DNA of 64,000 nt, taken from assembly GCA_013151865.1 (NCBI GenBank), contig JAADHN010000145.1, positions 1 through 64,000 of the forward strand, given 5' to 3'. Positions 9,577 through 17,884 of this stretch are shown one piece after another. This DNA is from Kiritimatiellota bacterium. GTDB lineage: Bacteria > Verrucomicrobiota > Lentisphaeria > Oligosphaerales > JAADHN01. The translations under genes were made by a program, and so were the position numbers. Numbering within the stretch: position 1 is the first letter of the stretch; each line of letters opens with the position of its first letter. The notes below the pieces were generated by a model that saw nothing but the letters and a program-made list of their open reading frames with translations, was not told the origin of the DNA and made no database searches.

Positions 9577-9876
9577 GGCGCGGGTCTCTCCCTCGGCCCG
9601 GCGGCTCGCCCGAGGCAGACGCTCCCTGTCGGGATCCGACGGGCAGAAAGGCGGATCGGGTCATCTGCGGGTGGGACACGAAACTGAATCATACACGATT
9701 CATCTGCCGCGACGACACGCCTCCGGGACGTTGCGGCCGCCCACCGGGCGGTGTCTCGAGGCAGCCTTGTCCCGACGTTCGGCACAATGCCCCGAACCCG
9801 ATGAGCCGCACCCTCTCGCGACGAAGTTCATGGATTCATCGGGCTCAGGGACCGGGGCCGGCGTCCGGGGTGGGCG
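9577..9876. other. Intergenic region with a palindromic site
   Basis: This 300 bp spacer between the glycoside hydrolase start and the NifU-like gene contains no convincing ORF. It holds the palindrome listed separately at 9685-9702 and otherwise nothing I recognise. Confidence 0.5.
9685..9702 (-). promoter_or_regulatory. Palindrome overlapping a possible -10 box
   Basis: TGAATC-N6-GATTCA is a perfect inverted repeat about 110 bp upstream of the glycoside hydrolase start. On the minus strand it overlaps TATGAT (9688-9693), a good -10 match, but no good -35 lies 17 nt upstream. This could be a repressor operator over the promoter. Sequence evidence only. Confidence 0.35.
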
Positions 9877-10095
9877 TTACGCGGCCTCGACCACAATGTC
9901 CTCGCTCACTTTTTCACGGAGGATCCGCTCGATTCCGGCTTTAAGTGTCATGCGCGCATGGGGGCAGTGTCCGCAGGCGCCCGTGAGTCGGACGAGCACG
10001 TCCGTCCCTTGGATCGACACAACCTCGAGGTCGCCGCCGTCGGCTTGCAAGGCCCCGCGCAACTCTTCCAGGACTTCCCGGATTTTTTCTTCCAT
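9877..10095 (-). CDS. NifU C-terminal-domain Fe-S cluster scaffold protein
   Basis: This 72-residue protein is a stand-alone NifU C-terminal domain, a carrier for assembling and passing iron-sulfur clusters. It starts MEEKIREVLEELRGALQADG, with the conserved GGDLEVV segment, and carries the CGHCPHA motif with C41 and C44 as cluster ligands, followed by LKAGIERILRE. The ORF track begins at 10179, but ATG 10095 has GTGAGGAA directly upstream and gives the usual family length. An alternative ATG at 10113 would add six residues. It lies 117 bp downstream of valS and may share its transcript. The window's Fe-S proteins (hydrogenase, glycosylase) are possible clients, which is inference. Confidence 0.88.
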   Translation of the reverse strand: MEEKIREVLEELRGALQADGGDLEVVSIQGTDVLVRLTGACGHCPHARMTLKAGIERILREKVSEDIVVEAA

Positions 10096-10212
10096 TTTCC
10101 TCACCGTCCTCATTGGCCGGCCGGACAAGAGAGCGTCCGGCCGGTGGATCCTGCCGGCCCTTGGCCTTGGGACCGGCATTTTTTGCCGGGCAAAGATCGT
10201 CGAGCCGGGGTC

Positions 10213-12909
10213 TCAGGCCTCGTCGAGAGCCCCGAGTTGTTCCCGCAGCCGGGTCAGGCGATCTTCCAATTCGACAGCGCGCTGTCGCTCGCGTTCCACG
10301 ACTTCGCTGGGTGCCCGGGTCACGAAATTCTCATTGGCGAGTTTCTTTCGGGCCCGGGTGAGAAACCCGAGAGTTTCTTCCGCTTGCTTGCGCAGTCGGG
10401 CCTTTTCCGCTGCCAGGTCGACCACTTCGGCAAGCGGGACGTATGCCGTGGCAATGGTGCTGACGGCCGTAGCCGCGGGCCCCGCGTCCTCCGGTGCGGC
10501 GGCCGCGAACTCGACCTCGGAGGCGTACAGCAGAGCCTCGAGTGCGGAGGCGTCCTCCCGCAGAAACGCCTCGTTCTCCGGCGCGGTCGGGACAATGATG
10601 ACCCGAACGCGTCGATTGGGAGCGATGACATACTGGGCTCGAATGTTTCGGACGTTCCGGACAAGGTCGAACTTGGCCTGGACCCGCTGGACGACTTCCG
10701 GCCCGGCCGCGAGCTGTGCCAGAGTTTTATCGGAGAACGGCTGCGGCCAGGGCGCGAGCATAATGGAATCGTCCTCGCCCGCATAGCCGAGCTGGTGGTA
10801 GAGTTCCTCGGTGACGAAAGGCATGACGGGATGGAGGAGGCGCAACAAGACGCTCATGGTGTAATCGAAGACACGGAGGACCGTTCGCCGCCTCGCCGGG
10901 TCGCCGTTTCTGAGGGCCGCCTTGGCGGATTCGAGGTACCAATCGCAGAATTCGTTCCAGGCGAACTCGTACAGCAGGCGTGCGACCTCGTGGAACCGAA
11001 AGCGTTCGAGGGCGGACTGCACTGCCGCGGCAGTCTCGGAGATCCGCGCCAGGACCCAGCGGTCGTCGGCCCGGAGTTCGGCGGCGTGCAGATCGTCCAC
11101 CTGTTGCCAATTGCTCGAACAAGGCCCTTGACGCGTGCGAAAACGGACGGCGTTCCAGACTTTGTTGGCGAAATTCCGACCGATCTCGCATTTTTCGTTA
11201 CTGTAGCGGATGTCCTGCCCCATGGGCGCGATATAGACCATGGTGAACCGAAGTGCGTCGGCCCCATAGGTGGCAATGACTTCGAGCGGATCGGGCGAAT
11301 TGCCGAGACTCTTGGACAATTTTCGGCCCTGGTCGTCCCGGATGATCGATGTGAAGTAGACCTCGCGAAAGGGGATATCCCCCATGAATTCCAGGCCGGC
11401 CATGATCATGCGGGCAACCCAGAAAAAAATGATGTCGGGTCCGGTGACAAGGGCGTCGGTGGGATAAAAGCACGCGAGTTCGTCGGTTTTCTCGGGCCAG
11501 CCGAACACGGAGAAAGGCCAAAGCCAGGAGCTGAACCACGTATCGAGGACGTCCTCGTCTCGGCGCATTTCCCGAGTTTGACACTTCGGACAAGCTTCCG
11601 GACGGGTGCGACCGACCATGATGTGGTCGCAGCCGGCGCAATACCAAGCCGGGATCCGATGTCCCCACCAGAGCTGCCGACTGATGCACCAGTCCCGGAT
11701 GTTCTCCATCCAATGCCGGTACGTCTTCACCCATTTCTCGGGATAAAAGCGGATGCGTCCGTCGAGCACGGCGGCGAGGGCCGGCTCGGCCAGAGGCTTG
11801 ACTCTCACAAACCATTGCTCGGAGAGCCGCGGCTCCACCGGGACATTCCCGCGCTCGGAATATCCGACTTGGTGGACGTGGTCCTCGATTTTTTCGAGCA
11901 GACCCAACTCTTCCATACGGGCGACGACCCGGCGGCGACACTCGAAACGATCCAGGCCGGCGAACTCCGGACCGGCCTCGGCGTTCATGGCGCCTTCGTC
12001 GGTCATGACGTTCACGGCGGGTAGGTGGTGCCGCTGTCCGATCTCATAATCGTTCGGATCATGGGCGGGGGTCACTTTGACGGCGCCGGTACCGAATTCC
12101 GGATCCACAAAATCATCGGCCACAACCGGAATTTCGCGATTCACCAAGGGCAATGTTACAGTTCGGCCGATCAGATCGCGATAGCGGGGGTCCGTGGGAT
12201 GGACGGCCACGGCGGTGTCGCCGAGCATGGTTTCCGGACGTGTGGTCGCCACGATCACAAAACCGCCCCCTTCCCGAAGCGGGTACCGAAAGTACCAGAG
12301 TTTTCCCCGTTCCTCCCGATAAATCACCTCTTCGTCCGAAAGTGCGGTGCGCGATTTGGGACACCAATTGATGATTCGGTGTCCCTTATAGATCAGTCCC
12401 TTCTCGTAAAGTCGAATGAACACGTCTTCAACGGCCGCGGAAAGGCCCGCGTCCAAGGTAAACCGCTCGCGTTCCCAGTCGCACGCCGTACCCAGCCGAC
12501 GGAGCTGACGGATGATGGTGCCGCCGTACTTCTCTTTCCATTCCCACACCCGCCGCAGGAACGCCTCCCGCCCCAAATCGTACCGAGTAACTCTTTCGGT
12601 ATCCTGAAGGAACACCTCGACCTTGGATTGGGTGGCAATGCCGGCATGGTCGGTGCCGGGGACCCAGCAGATGTTCCGGCCCCGCATTTTCTGCCAGCGA
12701 ATCAGGATATCTTGCAACGTATTGTTCAGGACGTGCCCCAAGGTCAACATCCCGGTGACGTTGGGCGGCGGGATCACGATGGTGTAGGCCGGCGCATCGG
12801 CGTGCGGGTCGCCCCGAAAGTAACCGCGCCGCTCCCATTCCGGATACCATTTGGCCTCGACATCGGCGGGGCTGTACGCCTTGGCCATAGTCTCTTTTTC
12901 AACGGTCAT
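10213..12909 (-). CDS. valS: Valyl-tRNA synthetase
   Basis: This 898-residue class I aminoacyl-tRNA synthetase charges tRNA-Val. The ATP-binding HIGH-type motif appears as TLGHVLNNTLQD near residue 58, preceded by the family signature IPPPNVTG. The KMSKS motif is GRKLSKSLGNS. The connective editing domain follows the first half, and the C-terminus has the long coiled coil characteristic of ValS (AAEKARLRKQAEETLGFLTR), which contacts the tRNA. The ORF track start (13158) is too far upstream. GTTGAGGAGAGC lies just before ATG 12909 (MTVEKETMAKAYS), so that start is used; ATG 12888 is the alternative. The length is normal for bacterial ValS. Confidence 0.97.
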   Translation of the reverse strand: MTVEKETMAKAYSPADVEAKWYPEWERRGYFRGDPHADAPAYTIVIPPPNVTGMLTLGHVLNNTLQDILIRWQKMRGRNICWVPGTDHAGIATQSKVEVFLQDTERVTRYDLGREAFLRRVWEWKEKYGGTIIRQLRRLGTACDWERERFTLDAGLSAAVEDVFIRLYEKGLIYKGHRIINWCPKSRTALSDEEVIYREERGKLWYFRYPLREGGGFVIVATTRPETMLGDTAVAVHPTDPRYRDLIGRTVTLPLVNREIPVVADDFVDPEFGTGAVKVTPAHDPNDYEIGQRHHLPAVNVMTDEGAMNAEAGPEFAGLDRFECRRRVVARMEELGLLEKIEDHVHQVGYSERGNVPVEPRLSEQWFVRVKPLAEPALAAVLDGRIRFYPEKWVKTYRHWMENIRDWCISRQLWWGHRIPAWYCAGCDHIMVGRTRPEACPKCQTREMRRDEDVLDTWFSSWLWPFSVFGWPEKTDELACFYPTDALVTGPDIIFFWVARMIMAGLEFMGDIPFREVYFTSIIRDDQGRKLSKSLGNSPDPLEVIATYGADALRFTMVYIAPMGQDIRYSNEKCEIGRNFANKVWNAVRFRTRQGPCSSNWQQVDDLHAAELRADDRWVLARISETAAAVQSALERFRFHEVARLLYEFAWNEFCDWYLESAKAALRNGDPARRRTVLRVFDYTMSVLLRLLHPVMPFVTEELYHQLGYAGEDDSIMLAPWPQPFSDKTLAQLAAGPEVVQRVQAKFDLVRNVRNIRAQYVIAPNRRVRVIIVPTAPENEAFLREDASALEALLYASEVEFAAAAPEDAGPAATAVSTIATAYVPLAEVVDLAAEKARLRKQAEETLGFLTRARKKLANENFVTRAPSEVVERERQRAVELEDRLTRLREQLGALDEA

Positions 12910-13145
12910 GCACACGCTCTCCTCAACGGCGAAACGTCCACCCCCGCAGGACAAGCTCGGGTCAGGTTCTCTGCGGCGCACGCTGGAAACGTGCCGCTCT
13001 CCCTTGCGGACCTCGCCCCTCCGGCTGAGGCGTCCGGGGGACGCGTCCCCAAAAAGAGCCTGCAAATGTACAGCGTAAAGCGCTGAATGCCACGCGCGAC
13101 GGCAGTCTGCCCCCGACGCGGCGACACGAACGCGACCCGCACGCA

Positions 13146-14324
13146 TCATCCGAAACAAATCCTGGAAATCGAATCCCGGAAGCTCCCTTCGCCGCTGAGG
13201 ATGTCAATCTGCACGCGCAGGAAATAGACCGGCAAGTCCCGCCGGTCGAGCTTGGGAAAGCGAACGGCGTCTTTTTCGGTGGTGACGGTCAGTGCCGCGT
13301 TGTGCGACAGCGCCGCGTTGACGAAGTCGATCACCTCTTGCTGTCGGTAACGGTGATGATCGGCGAACCGCTCGGTGTGGACGAGGTTTGCACCCAGGGT
13401 TTCGAGAAAGGCCTCGAAACTCCAGGGCGCGGCAATTCCGCTGATGGCGGCGACAGGCTGACCTTTGAGGATATTCAGGGGGTGGCGCCGGCCGGTATAG
13501 ACATCCTCGAGGTATTGAGGACGGTGGGTGCATTCGATGATTTCGGCACGGGGGTTGTGATGGGAGAGGAACCGCCGCAAATGCCGAAGGCGGGGACTGC
13601 CGTCGGATTTCGTCAGAAAGATGTAGTCGGCCCGACGGATGTTGCGGATCGGCTCCCGGAGGAGCCCGCGCGGCAGCAGGTGATGATTGTGAAACGGGTT
13701 GGTGGCGTCCACCAGGAGGATATTGAGGCGCGGGCGCAGACGCAGATATTGGAAACCGTCGTCGAGGATGAGCGTATCGGCCCCGAATTGTCGGATTGCG
13801 TAACGTCCGGCCTTGACGCGATCCTTGTCCACGATGACCATGACGTCGGGCAGGTTGGTGGCGAGCATGTAAGGCTCATCCCCGGCGCGGGCCGCATCGA
13901 GCCGGAGCCGGCGTCCGTCCGAGACCACCCGCGGCGGGGGCGAACGGCGGCGGCCGAACAGGATCGAAACCAACTCCCGCAGTCGCTCGCGCCAGGGGCG
14001 ACTCTTGCTGCGGTAGCCCCGACTGAGCACGGCCACACGGCGGCCGTTGGCGGCCAGCGTTCGGGCGAAGACCTCGACCACGGGTGTTTTGCCCGTGCCC
14101 CCCACGCTGAGGTTGCCGATACTCACCACGAGGCAGCCCAGGGTGCGCTGGCGCAGGATGCGTTCGCCATAGAGACGGAGGCGCGCCTGGACCGCCCCTG
14201 CGTAAACTTGAGACAAGACAAACAGGAACGCCCGGACGGTCCGGTCGGCCCGCCCGACACATTGGCCGTCCAGGATGCGGACCACATACTGCTCCGCGTT
14301 TTCCGCGAATTCCCGGATCGTCAT
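13146..14324 (-). CDS. lpxK: Tetraacyldisaccharide 4'-kinase (lipid A synthesis)
   Basis: This 392-residue inner-membrane enzyme phosphorylates the 4' position of the lipid A disaccharide. It has a Walker A motif ([15 protein letters not shown]), the SRGY segment ([10 protein letters not shown]), the DILD-type segment ([12 protein letters not shown]) and a hydrophobic N-terminus ([19 protein letters not shown]). ATG 14324 (MTIREFAEN) is chosen over the upstream track start because AGGGAAG lies 8 nt upstream and the N-terminus matches the family. No other lpx gene is nearby. Its presence shows that the organism makes lipid A, and thus a Gram-negative outer membrane. The gene is followed by valS after about 240 bp. 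Confidence 0.95.
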   Translation of the reverse strand: MTIREFAENAEQYVVRILDGQCVGRADRTVRAFLFVLSQVYAGAVQARLRLYGERILRQRTLGCLVVSIGNLSVGGTGKTPVVEVFARTLAANGRRVAVLSRGYRSKSRPWRERLRELVSILFGRRRSPPPRVVSDGRRLRLDAARAGDEPYMLATNLPDVMVIVDKDRVKAGRYAIRQFGADTLILDDGFQYLRLRPRLNILLVDATNPFHNHHLLPRGLLREPIRNIRRADYIFLTKSDGSPRLRHLRRFLSHHNPRAEIIECTHRPQYLEDVYTGRRHPLNILKGQPVAAISGIAAPWSFEAFLETLGANLVHTERFADHHRYRQQEVIDFVNAALSHNAALTVTTEKDAVRFPKLDRRDLPVYFLRVQIDILSGEGSFRDSISRICFG

Positions 14325-14688
14325 AAAAGCACTTCCCTGTTGATCGGTCGCCGCCCCCGGTTGCCGACTCGACGGCATCGAGGGGAGAAAGTATGGTAGG
14401 GACGATTCGGAGTTGCAAGGGTCCGGTCGGCCAACCCCATGCCGACCGGCGCCAACGTTCTCCTGCAACCGACCCCGAAGAGGTTGTGCGGGAATATAGC
14501 GAAATCCGGAAAAAACACCATGTCGGCACTGCGACACGGAACGCGCAGGGGCTCCCCGTGAGCCTCACCGGCGCCGCCGAATGTGGGATTCAGCAAGGCG
14601 CCGCCCTGGGGGGGGGAGTCGACCTCTTGCTCTGTGCTTCGGAAACGTCGTGGCGCGGCGCCTTCGCGTGCAAAAGGGGAGCAACCAC
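14325..14688. other. Divergent intergenic region
   Basis: These 364 bp separate the diverging lpxK and YhcH-family genes and should contain both promoters. No clear -35/-10 pair or operator stood out. The ORFs crossing it show no family motif. Confidence 0.45.
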
Positions 14689-15138
14689 ATGATTCTCGAC
14701 CACCTCGATCAGGCCTGTCGTTACCGGGCGCTGCATCCGGCCTTCGACCGGGCATTCGCTTTTCTCGAAGAGGCCGATTCGGGCGCATTGTCGGAAGGGC
14801 GCCACGAACTCGGCGGCCCAAACGGCGTATACGCGCTGGTGGCCGACGGCGCCGGACGCGGACGCGAGGTGGCCAGGCTCGAAGCCCACCGCGGGGTCAT
14901 CGACATCCAGATGGTCGTTGCCGGGACCGATCTCATGGGATGGCGTCCGGTCTCCGACTGCAAATCGGCCGGAGGGTACGATCCGGACAACGACATCGAG
15001 TTTTTTCATGACCCGCCAATCGCTTGGCTGACCGTGCCCCGGGGGTGCTTTGCCGTTTTCTTCCCCGAAGACGCGCACGCGCCGCTGGCGGGGCAGGACC
15101 CTGTACGCAAGATCGTTGTCAAAGTGCCTCTCGGTTGA
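14689..15138 (+). CDS. YhcH/YjgK/YiaL family protein (DUF386)
   Basis: This 149-residue cupin-like protein belongs to the DUF386 family (YhcH, EbgC). The conserved pattern is visible: GRHEL near the N-terminus, EAHRGVIDIQMVVAG in the middle, and a metal-binding HAPL region near the end (FFPEDAHAPLAGQDPVRKIV). Family members act in sugar catabolism, for example as the beta subunit of evolved beta-galactosidase or in sialic acid use, possibly as anomerases or isomerases. ATG 14689 (MILDHLDQA) has AAAGGGGAGC upstream and replaces the longer track start at 14581. It stands alone on the plus strand. The specific sugar is not known. Confidence 0.88.
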   Translation: MILDHLDQACRYRALHPAFDRAFAFLEEADSGALSEGRHELGGPNGVYALVADGAGRGREVARLEAHRGVIDIQMVVAGTDLMGWRPVSDCKSAGGYDPDNDIEFFHDPPIAWLTVPRGCFAVFFPEDAHAPLAGQDPVRKIVVKVPLG

Positions 15139-15396
15139 CGGCGGACGACTCCGGCAAGCACTCGCGAGAGGGGGCCGCGCCGAAAAGACGGGGACGGCGC
15201 AGGAAATAGGCGTTCGACATCGCCGCCCTTGGAGCTGAAGCCGACAGATCCAGATGGGCGAGAACATCGGCCCGGCGAAAGGGCACGTCAACGCTGGCGA
15301 CACGGCTTGAGAGGCGGGGGTGTTCGGATAGGTCCGAACCCGAACCAAGACGGGCGGAAACACAACGCGGAGTTCGGATCTTCGATCGGGGAAGAG

Positions 15397-16035
15397 TTAC
15401 TTGCCGATGATCCACTCGGATTCGTACCAAAAGATACGGTATTCGGAGCGGATTTCCTGGCCGCTGGCAGCGTAAAAAGATTCCAGTTCTTTGAAGGCCC
15501 ACAGCAAGTTCATGTAGTCTTCGTCTTCCGCCAACTCGATTTCCCCGCCCTTTTTCTCGACGCGGCTGATCTTGCGGGCGTTGGCCACCTCTCGGAGGAG
15601 CAGGAGAAAAAGCATCATGCGGGGCGGCAGTTTCCCCAGTTCGGCGAGGTAGGCCCGTCGCCGGTAGCCGGTGAAGTCCTCCCGTCCCTCCGGCGTCCGC
15701 AGCAGTTCCTTGGCTTGACTGCAGGCCTGCCGAAATCGGAAGACCCCCACCGGGTTGACAAAGATCACGTTCTCTTCGGCCGAGAATCGGGCCGCCCAGG
15801 CAGGGAACTCATCCCCCTCTTCCAAGGTAAAGAAGCGCACAGTGGCCTCTTCCATTCCCGGGTGAGGATGCACGAACAACGTGGCAAGGGCCTCGACGAT
15901 CCGGGATCGGTTGACGCGGCGCCCCAAAGAATTCAGTGCGTCGATCTCCTTCTTCCGGGGGGCGTCCGCACGCTCGTATCCTCGGAAGACTTTTTCATAC
16001 TGCTTCCAAGTGGAAGCCAAGGTTCTGGGAGCCAT
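15397..16035 (-). CDS. Conserved-looking hypothetical protein
   Basis: I do not recognise this 212-residue protein. The codon pattern is consistent with a real gene and the composition is that of a soluble, charged, mostly helical protein. Features: a basic N-terminus (MAPRTLASTWKQYEKVFRGY), a central segment ending FSAEENVIFVNPVGVFRF, a hydrophobic helix (LPPRMMLFLLLLREVA) that could pack in a core, and an aromatic C-terminus (YRIFWYESEWIIGK). No signal peptide and no known catalytic motif is visible. It is convergent with the YhcH gene and about 900 bp from the hydrogenase cluster, in the opposite direction, so it is probably not part of that operon. Confidence 0.6.
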   Translation of the reverse strand: MAPRTLASTWKQYEKVFRGYERADAPRKKEIDALNSLGRRVNRSRIVEALATLFVHPHPGMEEATVRFFTLEEGDEFPAWAARFSAEENVIFVNPVGVFRFRQACSQAKELLRTPEGREDFTGYRRRAYLAELGKLPPRMMLFLLLLREVANARKISRVEKKGGEIELAEDEDYMNLLWAFKELESFYAASGQEIRSEYRIFWYESEWIIGK

Positions 16036-16927
16036 GGTTTGACCTCGAAATTGGGTCTGTTACTTTAGAGCCTGCAACAGATTTTACCAGTCGTCTGCAG
16101 CGGTTTTCGCGAACTTCAGGGGGGATCGAGCACGTCCCGCCGTGTCGGCCCACTCGCGTGTGACCGGAAGGGCGCGCACTGCCGGCCCGCGAAATCGAGG
16201 CAGCCGCCTTGTCCGGGCGACGTCGTGCTCTCGCGGCCCCGGCAGGCCGCCCTGCGCTCCCGATCCCGCTGAGCGGGAGAGATGGGCCACCCGAAAGTGT
16301 AGCTGCGATTCGCCGCCGGCGAAGAGCGACAACTCCCGCGGCTCACGCCCCTTTGTGGACGGGCTCAAGCTCGGCCGGGCGCACACTTGGGTGGAACCTG
16401 CGCATCGGCAACTTGCGATCGGCGTTTCCATCCGCGCCGGGAGGCACGGTCCTCCCTTGAGGCGGCGGCAACGGACGGCATGGGCGCCGCGCCCACGCCC
16501 CATCAAAGCCTTGTCGGTCGCAACCCGGTCGGACGCCGGACATTCGAACTCGCGCCCCGATGTTACAAAGCAAAACGAGACCTCTCCGTGTCCCGTGCAG
16601 GAGGTTACGAACGGAAAAAGAATCCGTTTCGCATTGATTCCCCCTGCCAAGCATTGTATTATGCACTATTCGTGCATTGTTCCCTCGGTTCTCTGCCGGG
16701 AAAGCTGTTTGTCCGTCTGCCCCCGGATTCATGTCGGAAGGATCGATGGCGATAGCCGTTCCTCGAACCGGCGCGAGCGACGCGTCGGCTCGTCGTGTGC
16801 GTTCGCGCCTTGCTGACAAACAAGAAAAACGCCTCCTTCATTTGGCCTTTGTTTCCGACGTGAGTCCGGGGCGGGACACCACTCTGATCCCGTATTGATT
16901 CGAAGGGAAAACGGAAGGGGATGGGCA
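16036..16927. other. Gene-free region upstream of the hydrogenase cluster
   Basis: These 892 bp contain no ORF with family motifs; the track entries here have repeat-like Arg/Pro-rich translations. A small hairpin (TCCCGC-TGA-GCGGGA, 16264-16278) and a copy of CCTTTGTGGACGG (from about 16349) are present. The region ends with the promoter candidate at 16634-16677. It looks like decayed sequence plus a long 5' leader for the hydrogenase operon. Confidence 0.5.
16634..16677 (+). promoter_or_regulatory. Sigma-70-type promoter with palindrome at the start site
   Basis: TTGATT and TATTAT are separated by exactly 17 nt, a strong housekeeping-type promoter in otherwise GC-rich DNA. Overlapping the end of the -10 is ATGCAC-N5-GTGCAT (16661-16677), a perfect inverted repeat that could be an operator. 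It lies about 250 bp upstream of the hydrogenase small subunit gene. I saw no sigma-54 site (GG-N10-GC) in a sensible position. Sequence inference only. Confidence 0.5.
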
Positions 16928-17866
16928 ATGTCTACGACCCTTTATTGGCTGCAATGCGGCGGTTGCGGGGGAGACAGCATGTCTCTCCTGGGCTCGGAAT
17001 CCCCTGACTTGGTGGAACTCGTCGAACTGCTCAACTTGGATGTGCTATGGCATCCCTCCCTTTCCAACGGCACTCCGGCAGAGCATCGTCGACTCGTCGA
17101 GGCCATCCTGAACGGGGGGCAGGAACTCGATGTGCTGTGTGTCGAGGGGGCCGTCATCCGGGGACCGGGGGGGACCGGGATGTACGACCTTTGGGATGGC
17201 CGCCCCAAGAAGAACCTGACCGCCAGGCTGGCCGCTCGGGCCCGGTTCGTTGTGGCGGTCGGTACGTGCGCCAGTTTCGGCGGGATTCCCGGCATCGGCG
17301 AAGGTGAAGCCACCGGGCTCCAGTTCCATCGAGAAACGCCTGGCGGGTTCCTGGGCCGGGAATTCAGGTCGAGGGCTCAGTTGCCGGTCGTCAATCTGCC
17401 GGGCTGCCCCTGCCATTGCAGCGTCCTCGCGGGAAGCTTGTCGGCCCTCGTGCGAGGACGTCGCCTTGTTTTGAACCAGTACAATGCACCCGTTGAATGG
17501 TATGGCCTTTTTGTGCACCAGGGATGCGTTCGGAACGAATACCACGAGTATCGGGTCGAGGAACACGAGTTTGGGGAAAAGGGGTGCCTTTTCTTCCACT
17601 TGGGGTGTCGCGGTCCTCTGGCCCACGGCCCCTGCAACAAACTGCTGTGGAACCGGCGCAGTTCCAAGACGCGAGTGGGGGTTCCCTGCGCCGGGTGCAC
17701 CATGCCGGACTTCCCCCATGAATACCCCTTCTTCGTTACACCCAATATCGCCGACATTCCGCTCGATCTGCCCGAAGGGGTCGACCGTGCCCATTACCTG
17801 GCCTACAAGGGCATGGCGGCCGCGGCCGCACCCGAAAGGCTCAGGCAACGGAAGACCTTTGTGTAG
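16928..17866 (+). CDS. [NiFe] hydrogenase small subunit, cytoplasmic (HupU/HoxB-like)
   Basis: This 312-residue iron-sulfur subunit passes electrons to or from the [NiFe] site. There is no twin-arginine signal peptide: the mature motif begins at once (YWLQCGGCGG, C10 and C13). Proximal cluster ligands continue with GTCASFGG (C114) and LPGCPCHC (C159). The distal and medial cluster ligands are all present: H197, C200, C220, C227, C236, C254 and C257. A missing signal peptide and this compact length fit group 2 enzymes, including the H2-sensing HupU/HoxB proteins. ATG 16928 is preceded by GGAAGGGG; the track start at 16895 adds 11 unlikely residues. The large subunit starts 18 bp downstream. 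The link to kinases suggests sensing rather than energy metabolism. Confidence 0.92.
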   Translation: MSTTLYWLQCGGCGGDSMSLLGSESPDLVELVELLNLDVLWHPSLSNGTPAEHRRLVEAILNGGQELDVLCVEGAVIRGPGGTGMYDLWDGRPKKNLTARLAARARFVVAVGTCASFGGIPGIGEGEATGLQFHRETPGGFLGREFRSRAQLPVVNLPGCPCHCSVLAGSLSALVRGRRLVLNQYNAPVEWYGLFVHQGCVRNEYHEYRVEEHEFGEKGCLFFHLGCRGPLAHGPCNKLLWNRRSSKTRVGVPCAGCTMPDFPHEYPFFVTPNIADIPLDLPEGVDRAHYLAYKGMAAAAAPERLRQRKTFV

Positions 17867-17884
17867 TTCGGAGGTACGCCCCTT

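Noticed and set aside
7513-9687. 724-codon plus-strand ORF
   Set aside because: It is antisense to the DUF5060 hydrolase, which has a signal peptide and catalytic motifs; the ORF's translation has no family pattern and arises from high GC.
9958-12024. 688-codon plus-strand ORF
   Set aside because: Antisense shadow of valS, whose motifs are unambiguous.
16142-16816. 224-codon plus-strand ORF before the hydrogenase
   Set aside because: Low-complexity translation, no motif, and it spans the promoter candidate.
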